The notes under the pieces are model-generated. The model saw nothing but the letters and a program-made list of their open reading frames with translations, ran no database searches and was not told the DNA's origin. DNA of 10,034 bases from Gammaproteobacteria bacterium (lineage in GTDB: Bacteria > Pseudomonadota > Gammaproteobacteria > Steroidobacterales > Steroidobacteraceae), in assembly GCA_027451085.1 (NCBI GenBank), contig DAIDKA010000139.1:1-10034 (forward strand), given 5' to 3'. The translations under genes were made by a program, and so were the position numbers. Shown in pieces: positions 1 through 7,013 of the stretch. Position 1 is the stretch's first letter. Each line of letters opens with the position of its first letter.

Positions 1-21
1 CGCCCGGATGGGGTGTCGATC

Positions 22-2013
22 ATGAAATTTGCGTTCGCGCTCGGCCTGCTTGGGGCTGCGTCCTTCGTACATGCCGCCGATGGTTTCGATGCCGCAGCAG
101 CCTTCGGCGCACGCACCAGTGCCTTCAGTCTCAGCCTGGCCCCGGACGGCAAGCATGTTTCATATGTCGTCCCCACGCCCGGCCAGGGCACTGCCCTGAT
201 CACCGCGGCGCTGGAAAAGGGAGCCAAACCCAGAGTCGCGCTGGTCTCCAAGGGCACCCCCGAGCGCATGACCGGTTGCTTCTGGATCGCCAACGACCGG
301 CTCATCTGCGAGCTCTATGGCATCTACCGCAACTCCTCGGTGCTCGGCCTGATGGGCAACAGCGCGTGGGTTGCAGTGGACATGGACGGCAAAAACCTCA
401 AGTCATTGAGTCCGCTCACGCAGACCAGTTCCTATGCTCACTTCAACAACGGCATCAACACGCTGGGCGGCGGCATCGTCGACTGGCTGCCCGGCCAGGG
501 CGGATCACTGCTGATGGAACGTTCCTATTTCGCGGATGATCACCTGGGCAGCCGCTTCGGGTCAGACGCCCACGGCATGGGTCTGGACCGGGTCGACACC
601 CGGACCCTGGAGGTCAAGCACCTGGAGGCGCCGGACCCCACCGTGACCGGCTATATCACAGATGGCCATGGCACGCCCAGGATCAAAGGCACCTACATCC
701 CCAGGGGCAGCCTGGAAGTCGACACCGGCATACGGCATTACTTCTACCGCACCGCCAGTTCAAAGGACTGGAAGGTGCTGGGCGACTACGACGAAACCTC
801 AGACGAGGGCTTTCTGCCTCTGGCCGTCGATGGCGAGCAGAACATTGTGTACGGCACCAGGCACAAGAACGGCCGCTGGGCCATCTACTCCGTGTCGCTG
901 GATGACAGTCCGCACGAGCAGCTCGTGTTTGGGCGGCCGGACGTCGATGTCAGCAGTCTGATCCAGATCGGGCGTGACCAGCGTGTGGTCGGGGCATCGT
1001 ATGCCACGGATAGCTGGCATTCGGAGTACTTCGCCGATGACATCAAGCACATGATGGCCGCCCTTGCCAGAGCGCTGCCCGGTGCGGGCTTGCGCATCGT
1101 CGATTCGACCCCGGATGGCAGCAAGATGATCATCTTTTCCGGCAGTGACACCGACCCCGGCGTGTACTACCTGTTCGACCGCCCGGCCCACAAACTGGAA
1201 ACCTTCCTCGTCTCCCGCGACCCGCTGGAGGGCGTGAAACTGGCCACCCAGCAAGCCATCACCTACCCGGCCAGAGACGGCGTGCAGATCCCCGCCTACC
1301 TCACACTGCCCCCGGGGCACCAGGACCTCAAGGGACTGCCTGCCATCGTCCTGCCGCATGGCGGCCCCAGCTCACGGGACGTGCAGGGCTTCGACTGGCT
1401 GCCACAGTTCTTCGCCAACCGCGGCTACGCGGTCCTGCAGCCCGAATTCAGGGGTTCCGCCGGTTTTGGTGATGCCTGGTTCGAGCAGAACGGCTTCCAG
1501 TCCTGGCGCATCGCCATTGACGACGTGCTGGATGCCGGACACTGGCTCACCAGCCAGGGCATCGACCCGGGCAAGCTCGGGGTGGTGGGCTGGTCCTACG
1601 GCGGCTATGCGGCTCTGCAGTCCGCGGTGGTCGATTCCAGCACCTTCAAGGCTGTGATCGCAATCGCGCCGGTGACCGACCTTGCGCAGTTCAAGGATGA
1701 GCGCCAGAGCCGCAACTACACGGTGGTCGACAGCTTCCTGGGTGATGGCCCTCACCTGCATGACGGCTCACCCCAGCAGCACGCCGACGCCATCAAGGTC
1801 CCCGTACTGCTGTTCCACGGCACATCCGACCTCAACGTCAGCTACATGGAATCCCAGCGCATGGCGGACAAACTCAAGGCCGCCGGTGCCCAGTGCGAAC
1901 TCATCACCTTCGACGGCCTGGATCACCAGCTGGAGGACTCGGCCGCGCGCACCCAGATGCTGCGCAAGAGCGATGAGTTCCTGCGCAAAGCACTGGGACT
2001 GCCGGCGCCGTGA
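22..2013 (+). CDS. Exported S9 family (prolyl oligopeptidase) serine peptidase
   Basis: This is a periplasmic or secreted serine peptidase of the prolyl oligopeptidase / acylaminoacyl-peptidase family, which cleaves short peptides. Seen: residues 1-18 form a signal peptide (hydrophobic core, cleavage after VHA). A region of about 380 residues with weak beta-propeller-like repeats follows. The C-terminal alpha/beta-hydrolase domain (about 400-663) carries HGGP near the oxyanion hole, the nucleophile in GWSYGG (Ser525), Asp603 in GTSDLN and His635 in LDHQLED, a complete triad in family order. The 663-residue length is normal. I chose the ATG at 22 because a GGATGGGG stretch precedes it at suitable spacing; an in-frame GTG at 13 would add three residues. 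It stands alone, convergent with ychF. Its promoter lies outside the window. The family call is secure; substrate specificity is unknown. Confidence 0.93.
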   Translation: MKFAFALGLLGAASFVHAADGFDAAAAFGARTSAFSLSLAPDGKHVSYVVPTPGQGTALITAALEKGAKPRVALVSKGTPERMTGCFWIANDRLICELYGIYRNSSVLGLMGNSAWVAVDMDGKNLKSLSPLTQTSSYAHFNNGINTLGGGIVDWLPGQGGSLLMERSYFADDHLGSRFGSDAHGMGLDRVDTRTLEVKHLEAPDPTVTGYITDGHGTPRIKGTYIPRGSLEVDTGIRHYFYRTASSKDWKVLGDYDETSDEGFLPLAVDGEQNIVYGTRHKNGRWAIYSVSLDDSPHEQLVFGRPDVDVSSLIQIGRDQRVVGASYATDSWHSEYFADDIKHMMAALARALPGAGLRIVDSTPDGSKMIIFSGSDTDPGVYYLFDRPAHKLETFLVSRDPLEGVKLATQQAITYPARDGVQIPAYLTLPPGHQDLKGLPAIVLPHGGPSSRDVQGFDWLPQFFANRGYAVLQPEFRGSAGFGDAWFEQNGFQSWRIAIDDVLDAGHWLTSQGIDPGKLGVVGWSYGGYAALQSAVVDSSTFKAVIAIAPVTDLAQFKDERQSRNYTVVDSFLGDGPHLHDGSPQQHADAIKVPVLLFHGTSDLNVSYMESQRMADKLKAAGAQCELITFDGLDHQLEDSAARTQMLRKSDEFLRKALGLPAP

Positions 2014-2019
2014 ACAAGG

Positions 2020-2045
2020 GCCGCGGGCCGGCGACGTCCCGCGGC
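2020..2045. terminator. GC-rich hairpin between convergent genes
   Basis: An 8-bp perfect inverted repeat, GCCGCGGG with CCCGCGGC, has a 10-base loop and lies in the 40-base gap between the convergent stops of the S9 peptidase and ychF. The position fits a bidirectional terminator. Neither side has a T-run, so it is not a canonical intrinsic terminator; the role is inferred. Confidence 0.4.
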
Positions 2046-2053
2046 GTGGGCAA

Positions 2054-3145
2054 TCACACGTTGAAACGGAAGTGCATGACATCCCCTTCCCGGACGATGT
2101 ACTCCTTGCCTTCCAGCCGCAGCTTGCCGGCTTCCTTGGCGCCCGACTCGCCCTTGCAGGCGATGTAGTCGGCGTAGGAGATCACCTCGGCGCGGATGAA
2201 GCCGCGCTCGAAATCGGTGTGGATCACACCGGCCGCCTGCGGCGCGGTGGAGCCGGCATGGATGGTCCAGGCACGCACCTCTTTCTCACCGGCGGTGAAA
2301 TACGTCTCCAGTCCCAGCAGCTTGTAGGCCGAACGGATGACGCGGTTCAGGCCCGGTTCATCCAGTTTCAGTTCCGCCAGGAACTCGGCCCGGTCGGCCT
2401 CCTCCAGCTGGGAGATCTCCGCCTCGATGGCGGCGCACACCGCCACCACCTGTGCACCTTCCTTCACGGCCAGCTGCCGCACGGCGTCGAGCAGCGCGTT
2501 GTTGCTGAAGCCGCTCTCGTCCACGTTGGCCACGTACATCACCGGCTTGGCCGTCAGCAGGTGCAGCTCGTACAGGTCCTTCTTCTCATCCTCGGACAGC
2601 CCGAGCGCACGCACCGGGCGGGCATTGTTCAGCTGCTCCCTGACCTTGCCGTACAGCGCGGCCTTGCGGATCGAGTCCTTGTCACCGCCCTTGGCGGCCT
2701 TGGCGGCGCGCTCCTGGGCCTTCTCCACCGTGACCAGGTCCGACAGCGCCAGCTCGGTGTTGATGGTCTCGATGTCGGCCAGTGGATCGACCTTGCCCGC
2801 CACGTGCACGATGTCACCGTCGTCGAAACAACGCACCACATGCGCAATGGCATCGGTCTCGCGGATGTGCGCCAGGAACTTGTTGCCCAGACCCTCGCCC
2901 TGCGATGCGCCTGCGACCAGGCCCGCAATGTCCACGAACTCCACCGTCGCAGGCAGGATGCGCTCCGGGTGGACGATGGCCGCAAGGTCATCGAGGCGCG
3001 GATCAGGCACCGGCACCACGCCCACGTTGGGGTCGATGGTGCAGAAGGGATAGTTCTCCGCCGCAATCTGCGCCCGCGTCAGGGCGTTGAACAGGGTGGA
3101 CTTGCCCACATTGGGCAGGCCGACGATTCCGCACTTGATGGACAT
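2054..3145 (-). CDS. ychF: Redox-regulated ATPase YchF (Obg-family, OLA1-like)
   Basis: YchF is a universally conserved cytoplasmic P-loop NTPase that associates with ribosomes and prefers ATP to GTP. Seen: P-loop GLPNVGKS at residues 9-16 and DIAGL (G3) at 72-76. In place of the usual NKxD guanine motif there is NVDE at 207-210, the change that gives this family ATP specificity. A charged helical insert lies around 128-190 and a C-terminal TGS domain around 280-363. Cys35 (YPFCTI) matches the position reported as redox-sensitive in E. coli YchF. At 363 residues it is full length. The ATG is preceded by an AAAGG box about nine bases away. It is the last gene of the prs-rplY-pth-ychF run, 12 bases after the pth stop, so it is probably cotranscribed and translated from the same message as pth, a usual partner. 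Confidence 0.98.
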   Translation of the reverse strand: MSIKCGIVGLPNVGKSTLFNALTRAQIAAENYPFCTIDPNVGVVPVPDPRLDDLAAIVHPERILPATVEFVDIAGLVAGASQGEGLGNKFLAHIRETDAIAHVVRCFDDGDIVHVAGKVDPLADIETINTELALSDLVTVEKAQERAAKAAKGGDKDSIRKAALYGKVREQLNNARPVRALGLSEDEKKDLYELHLLTAKPVMYVANVDESGFSNNALLDAVRQLAVKEGAQVVAVCAAIEAEISQLEEADRAEFLAELKLDEPGLNRVIRSAYKLLGLETYFTAGEKEVRAWTIHAGSTAPQAAGVIHTDFERGFIRAEVISYADYIACKGESGAKEAGKLRLEGKEYIVREGDVMHFRFNV

Positions 3146-3157
3146 GATTCTTTACCT

Positions 3158-3745
3158 TTAAGGCTTAGGCGGCCCGTGCAGGTCACGGATGGCCTTCTGC
3201 GCGCCCTGCTGCATCATCACCGGCACGGCATCGGCGGCCCGGGCGATGGCGTCCCGGATCAGGTTCTCATCCGCCGCCGACGGGCGGCCCAGGACGTAAT
3301 CGGCGACCCTGTTGCGGTCGCCGGGATGGCCGATGCCGATACGCACCCGCCAGAAAGCATCACCCAGCGCGGCAATGATGTCGCGCATGCCGTTCTGCCC
3401 GCCATGCCCGCCACCTTGCTTGAGGCGCGCATCACCGGCCGGGAAATCCAGCTCGTCGTGGGCGACAAGCACTTCCACAGGCGTGATCTTGTAGAACCCG
3501 GCGACACTGGTCGTGGGGCCGCCGCTGCGGTTCATGTAGCTCATGGGCTTGGCCAGCCATACATCCTGGCCCGCGATGCGCACGCGGGCGAGCTCCGCCT
3601 GGTGCTTCGGCTCATACCGGAACGCGCCGCCATGGCGCGCGGCCAGTTCCTCGACAAAGTGGAAGCCGGCGTTGTGACGCGTGCGCGCGTACTCATCACC
3701 AGGATTACCCAGGCCGATGATCAACCTCAGTGGCACGGCATCCAT
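3158..3745 (-). CDS. pth: Peptidyl-tRNA hydrolase (bacterial Pth type)
   Basis: Pth releases peptides from peptidyl-tRNA that drops off the ribosome, recycling tRNA; it is essential in most bacteria. Seen: N-terminal IIGLGNPG, catalytic His24 in TRHNAGF, Asn14 and Asn72 (MNRSG), Asp97 in HDELD, and Asn118 in GGHGGQNG. All sit at a constant +4 offset from the E. coli residues Asn10, His20, Asn68, Asp93 and Asn114, which confirms the family and the start. The length of 195 residues is typical. The ribosome site is weak (an AGGCG-like box). It lies between rplY (97-base gap with a strong hairpin) and ychF (12-base gap), the standard gammaproteobacterial neighbours, and all three serve translation. 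Confidence 0.98.
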   Translation of the reverse strand: MDAVPLRLIIGLGNPGDEYARTRHNAGFHFVEELAARHGGAFRYEPKHQAELARVRIAGQDVWLAKPMSYMNRSGGPTTSVAGFYKITPVEVLVAHDELDFPAGDARLKQGGGHGGQNGMRDIIAALGDAFWRVRIGIGHPGDRNRVADYVLGRPSAADENLIRDAIARAADAVPVMMQQGAQKAIRDLHGPPKP

Positions 3746-3788
3746 GAATGCACGCCTGCGTCGGAAAACTCATAGAAGGGTGGCCGCA

Positions 3789-3808
3789 CCCGGGGCATGG
3801 GCCCCGGG
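3789..3808. terminator. Strong GC hairpin in the rplY-pth gap
   Basis: An 8-bp perfect, all-GC inverted repeat (CCCGGGGC with GCCCCGGG, loop ATGG) lies between rplY and pth. On the transcribed minus strand no T-run follows directly. It could attenuate transcription, mark an RNA-processing point that sets different levels of bL25 and Pth, or stabilise the upstream rplY message. The role is inferred; the repeat is plain. Confidence 0.4.
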
Positions 3809-3842
3809 CGCGGCGCCCGATACAGGAAGGGCAAGCCCGGCC

Positions 3843-4547
3843 TTACTTCTTGCCGGCGTCCTTCGCGGGCGCGGCGGCGGCCTTCGCGTCCTTCTTGGCG
3901 TCGGCCGCAGGAGCGGCGGTGGCAGCGCCTTCGGCCGGAGCAGCCTCGGCGGCAACGGCCTCTGGCTCCTCGGCACGCGGGCTGTGGATGGACACGACGG
4001 CCGGGTTGCGGCCCTGCGACAGCGCCGGCAGGGTCACGCCCTCCGGAACCGGCAGGTCCCCTAAGAACTTGGTCTCGTTCAGGTTCATGGCCGCCATGTC
4101 GACTTCCAGGTACTCGGGAAGATCCTTGGGCAGACACACGACCTCGACGTCGTTCAGCAGGTGCGAAACGATGCCGCCCTGGACCTTCACGCCCGGCGAC
4201 ACGGCCGCATTGCGGAAGTGGATGGGCAGGCGGATGCGCAGCTTCTCATTGGCGAGCACGCGCTGCAGGTCCAGGTGCACCACCAGGTTCTTGGCCGGAT
4301 GCATCTGCACATCCTTGACCACGGCTTCCTGGGTCTCGTTCCCCACCTTCAGCTGCACTATGGAGGAATAGAACTTCTCATTGTCGATCATCGTCAGCAG
4401 GTTCTGCTGGTCGAGGATCAGGGCCCGCGGCGCCTGGCCGGCACCGTACAAAATGGCGGGGACCTTGCCCTTGATACGCAGGCGGCGGCTCGCACCCTTG
4501 CCTTGCGCATCACGGAAGTCCGCGCCGATCACGAATGAAACGCGCAT
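3843..4547 (-). CDS. rplY: 50S ribosomal protein bL25, long CTC form
   Basis: bL25 binds 5S rRNA in the central protuberance of the large ribosomal subunit. The long CTC/TL5 form adds a second beta domain. Seen: the N-terminal 5S-binding domain (about residues 1-95) contains GKGASRRLR and VPAILYG. A beta domain (about 96-188) follows, including EKLRIRLPIHF and DLPEYLEVD. The tail from about 189 to 234 is almost entirely Ala, Pro, Glu and Lys and is probably disordered. I chose the ATG at 4547: GGAG lies eight bases upstream, and the domain begins at once with MRVSF. A TTG six codons earlier is less likely. It sits between prs (94-base gap) and pth, the canonical order. The extended form is common outside enteric bacteria. 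Confidence 0.97.
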   Translation of the reverse strand: MRVSFVIGADFRDAQGKGASRRLRIKGKVPAILYGAGQAPRALILDQQNLLTMIDNEKFYSSIVQLKVGNETQEAVVKDVQMHPAKNLVVHLDLQRVLANEKLRIRLPIHFRNAAVSPGVKVQGGIVSHLLNDVEVVCLPKDLPEYLEVDMAAMNLNETKFLGDLPVPEGVTLPALSQGRNPAVVSIHSPRAEEPEAVAAEAAPAEGAATAAPAADAKKDAKAAAAPAKDAGKK

Positions 4548-4555
4548 GTCATTGA

Positions 4556-4559
4556 CTCC
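4556..4559 (-). promoter_or_regulatory. rplY ribosome binding site (GGAG)
   Basis: On the minus strand GGAG stands eight bases before the ATG at 4547. This decides the rplY start against an in-frame TTG slightly upstream, which has no such box. Confidence 0.6.
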
Positions 4560-4641
4560 GAACAAATTGCCGCTATCGCGGCGTTACCACAGCACCCCCC
4601 CGCGACCAGGCGGGTGCACCTCTCAAATCAAACCATCCGGA

Positions 4642-5592
4642 CTACACATACATCGAACTGACGGATTCTTCCGACATGATGCGGCGGATGGTCTCCGCCA
4701 GCAGGCCGGCGACCGACAGCTGGCGGATCTTCTTCACCTGCCTGGCCGCATCGGCCAGCGGAATGGTGTCCGTCACCACCAGCTCATCGAGCTTCGACTC
4801 CGCGACCCGCTCCACCGCCTTGCCCGACAGCAGCGGATGGGTGATGTAGGCCACCACCTTCTTCGCCCCATGGTCCTTCAGCGCCTCGGCCGCCTTGCAC
4901 AGCGTGCCGGCCGTGTCGACCATGTCGTCGACCATCACGCAGGTCTTACCCTCGACGGAACCGATGATGTTCATCACCTGGCTCTCGTTCGCGCGCGGCC
5001 GGCGCTTGTCGATGATGGCGAGGTCGGCATCATTCAGCTGCTTGGCGAAGGCGCGCGCGCGCGCCACGCCGCCGTGATCGGGCGACACCACGATCACGTT
5101 CTCGTAGCTCAGCTTCCAGGCGTCGCCCAGCAGCACCGGGGAGCCGTACACGTTGTCCACCGGGATGTCGAAGAATCCCACGATCTGGTCCGCGTGCAGG
5201 TCCAGCGTCAGCAGGCGGTCGATGCCGGCGCCGATCAGCATGTTCGCCACCAGCTTGGCGCTGATCGCCGAACGCGTCCCGCGAACCCGTCGGTCCTGGC
5301 GCGAGTAGCCGAAGTACGGCACCACCGCGGTGATGCGCCGGGCCGAGGCACGCCGGCAGGCATCGATCATCACCAGCAGTTCCATCAGGTGATCGTTCAC
5401 GGGCGGGCAGGTGGACTGCAGCACGAACACATCGCGGCCGCGGATGTTCTCGTTGAGATCCACGCTGATCTCGCCGTCGCTGAAACGGCCCACCTCGGCG
5501 CCGGCCAGCGAGATGCCCAGATGGCGCACGATCTCGTGAGCCAGAGCCGGATTGGCGTTGCCCGTAAACAGCGCTATCGAATCGTCACTCAC
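4642..5592 (-). CDS. prs: Ribose-phosphate pyrophosphokinase (PRPP synthetase)
   Basis: Prs makes PRPP from ribose 5-phosphate and ATP in the cytoplasm, supplying purine, pyrimidine, NAD, histidine and tryptophan synthesis. Seen: N-terminal IALFTGNANPALA; the RFSDGE element at 36-41; the ATP-contacting stretch PYFGYSRQDR (92-101); the DLHADQ metal/ribose loop from 131; the flexible catalytic loop KRRPRANES (196-204); and the PRPP-binding signature VMVDDMVDTAGTL (219-231). At 316 residues it is typical of class I. Translation must begin at the GTG at 5592: an in-frame stop lies at 5623-5625, no other start codon lies between, and the family N terminus begins right there. No strong ribosome box is visible. 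It is the first gene of the four-gene housekeeping run, and its upstream neighbour is divergent rather than the usual tRNA-Gln. Confidence 0.98.
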   Translation of the reverse strand: MSDDSIALFTGNANPALAHEIVRHLGISLAGAEVGRFSDGEISVDLNENIRGRDVFVLQSTCPPVNDHLMELLVMIDACRRASARRITAVVPYFGYSRQDRRVRGTRSAISAKLVANMLIGAGIDRLLTLDLHADQIVGFFDIPVDNVYGSPVLLGDAWKLSYENVIVVSPDHGGVARARAFAKQLNDADLAIIDKRRPRANESQVMNIIGSVEGKTCVMVDDMVDTAGTLCKAAEALKDHGAKKVVAYITHPLLSGKAVERVAESKLDELVVTDTIPLADAARQVKKIRQLSVAGLLAETIRRIMSEESVSSMYV

Positions 5593-5636
5593 TGCGGCAC
5601 ACCAGGGGCCGGTGGGACCCCATCAAAAGGGCGCGA

Positions 5637-5642
5637 ATCATA
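5637..5642 (-). promoter_or_regulatory. Candidate -10 element of the prs operon
   Basis: TATGAT on the minus strand matches five of six bases of the sigma-70 -10 consensus and lies 44 bases before the prs GTG. The sequence about 17 bases upstream does not resemble TTGACA, so the call is weak. Confidence 0.3.
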
Positions 5643-5684
5643 CACGAATCCATGCACCTGATGTTGCTTGGCGCCCACACGCCT

Positions 5685-5711
5685 GCAGGCCGGCCTGTAC
5701 GCCCGGCCTGC
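5685..5711. repeat. 9-bp inverted repeat in the divergent promoter region
   Basis: GCAGGCCGG (5685-5693) and CCGGCCTGC (5703-5711) are perfect inverted copies around a 9-base spacer. The repeat lies between prs and the plus-strand exported protein, so it could be an operator or leader hairpin. No regulator is encoded nearby. Confidence 0.4.
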
Positions 5712-5811
5712 GCGACCGGGCCACTGGATGCCTGTACAGCAACTCACAACGCCCATTGCCCGTTGTCCCCCGGCATACTGCCGCCAGTCGTTTGCGTTGG
5801 TGAGGATATCC

Positions 5812-6903
5812 ATGCGCGTCACTGTCATCCGCTCCGCTTCGCTGATGAGACTCCTGCCACAAGCCTGCCTGGGCCTCGCGCTCGGCCTGGCGTGCATCAC
5901 GACGCCGCACCCGGTGGCCGCGGCAACGGCGCAAGCGGTGCCCTCCTGCGATGAGGCCTGCCTCAAAGGCTTCATGGACACCTACCTGAACGCCCTGAGC
6001 AAGCATGACCCCTCTGCGGTGCCGGTGGCCACACACTACCGTTACACCGAAAACGCCGCGCAACTGCGGCTGGGTGAAGCGCTGTGGGTGACCTTCAACT
6101 CCCTGGGCCCGTATCGCCACGACGTCGCCGATCCGCAGACAGGTGGCATCGCCTCCTATGTGTCGATCACGGAAAACCACGTGTTCCCCTTCCCGGACCT
6201 GCTCGCAGTACGGCTGAAGGTCGTCAATCACAGGATCACGGAGATCGAGACCATCGTGGACCGCCATGCGCTCGCGTCCGCGAACCTGCCGCCGAAGGAC
6301 CCCGGCTGGATGCAGATCATGGCCCGGGTGGAACCCGAGTCGAGCCGGCTCTCCCGCCAGAGGCTCGAACAGGGCGCGCTGGGATACCTGCGGGCCATCG
6401 CTTTCCACGACGGCAGCCTGGCGCCCTTTGCGAAGTCCTGCATCAGGCTCGAAAACGGCGGTGTTACGGCGCTGGGTCCCGATGACAAACCGCCGGTGCC
6501 GGTACTCGGGGCGCTGCCCCCGACCAAGGGTGCGCCTCCTGCGCCGAGTTTCTTCCTGCTGGGCCTCGGATGCGGGGATCAGCTCTCCCGCATGTCCTAT
6601 TCATTCATCACCGGCTACCAGGACGCCCACTTTCCCATCATCGACGTCAAGCGCCAGCTCGTCTTTGCCACGTTCAATTTCATGCGCCGGGGTAACGTCG
6701 AAACCTGGCCGCTGGACGGCAAGGACGTCGCCTTCCCCGAAGGCATGCGCTACCCGAATGAGATCCTCAATACAGAGATATTCAAGTTCGTGGACGGCAA
6801 GATCAGCCGCGTGGAGGCCGTGTTCACCGGTCCCCAGGCCTACATGCTGGGCACGGGCTGGCCGGGAGGCTCAAAGCCCGAATCGCGGCCCATCGGGAAA
6901 TAG
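5812..6903 (+). CDS. Exported hypothetical protein with two NTF2-like halves (DUF8021-like)
   Basis: I do not know its function. The first 37 or so residues form a signal peptide (hydrophobic stretch LGLALGLACIT, cleavage near PVAA/A). The mature part starts with CDEACLKGFMDTYLNAL, a pattern I associate with uncharacterised DUF8021-type proteins. Two halves look related: YLNALSKHDPSAVPVA (58-73) followed by RYTEN resembles YLRAIAFHDGSLAPFA (192-207) followed by RLENG. Each half ends in a strand such as NHRITEIETIV or DGKISRVEAVF, as in NTF2/SnoaL folds. Cysteines 46, 50, 210 and 254 could form disulfides in the periplasm. The ATG at 5812 is favoured by TGAGGA five bases upstream and by the signal peptide; an earlier in-frame ATG at 5668 would bury that signal. 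The next gene lies on the same strand 110 bases on, with its own promoter-like region. SnoaL-like binding or catalysis is only a guess. Confidence 0.72.
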   Translation: MRVTVIRSASLMRLLPQACLGLALGLACITTPHPVAAATAQAVPSCDEACLKGFMDTYLNALSKHDPSAVPVATHYRYTENAAQLRLGEALWVTFNSLGPYRHDVADPQTGGIASYVSITENHVFPFPDLLAVRLKVVNHRITEIETIVDRHALASANLPPKDPGWMQIMARVEPESSRLSRQRLEQGALGYLRAIAFHDGSLAPFAKSCIRLENGGVTALGPDDKPPVPVLGALPPTKGAPPAPSFFLLGLGCGDQLSRMSYSFITGYQDAHFPIIDVKRQLVFATFNFMRRGNVETWPLDGKDVAFPEGMRYPNEILNTEIFKFVDGKISRVEAVFTGPQAYMLGTGWPGGSKPESRPIGK

Positions 6904-6954
6904 GTCGCAAGCATGAACTGGCGGGAGCAGCGTTTCCGTGGCGCCCGATTTCCC

Positions 6955-6975
6955 TGTATCCTTTTAAATATAACG
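6955..6975 (+). promoter_or_regulatory. Candidate promoter/operator of the propeller gene
   Basis: This sits in an AT-rich island within GC-rich DNA: TGTATCCTT, then five bases, then TATAACG, ending 38 bases before the ATG at 7014. TATAAC (6969-6974) could be a -10, but no TTGACA-like -35 precedes it at normal spacing. A very similar 21-base element (16 of 21 identical) lies upstream of the nearby cytochrome c gene. ATAA-CGA-TTAT (6970-6980) is a small palindrome overlapping the -10. Likely promoter or regulator-binding site. Confidence 0.45.
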
Positions 6976-7013
6976 ATTATCAGAACATCGCCAAGCGATC
7001 GAGAGGTTATGGC

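Larger units (their letters stand above)
5593..5811. other. Divergent intergenic region between prs and the NTF2-like gene
   Basis: This 219-base gap must hold promoters in both directions. Minus-strand TATGAT (5637-5642) is a fair -10 for prs. A 9-bp inverted repeat lies at 5685-5711, and a ribosome box (TGAGGA, 5801-5806) serves the plus-strand gene. I could not recognise a good -35/-10 pair for the plus-strand gene, and I see no coding sequence or tRNA remnant here. Confidence 0.6.

Noticed and set aside
1682..3775. A very long plus-strand open frame running across the end of the S9 gene and antisense to ychF and pth
   Set aside because: It overlaps three well-supported genes, its translation is low-complexity and matches no family, and long antisense frames are expected in GC-rich coding DNA.
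5593..5700. Search for a duplicated tRNA-Gln 3' end at the prs side of the block (an attachment-site repeat)
   Set aside because: No copy of the T arm or acceptor sequence is present near 5593-5811, so there is no sequence support for site-specific integration at the tRNA.
5668..5811. Earlier in-frame start (ATG at 5668) for the NTF2-like gene
   Set aside because: It would add 48 residues without similarity, bury the signal peptide and cover the divergent promoter region; the ATG at 5812 has a good ribosome box.
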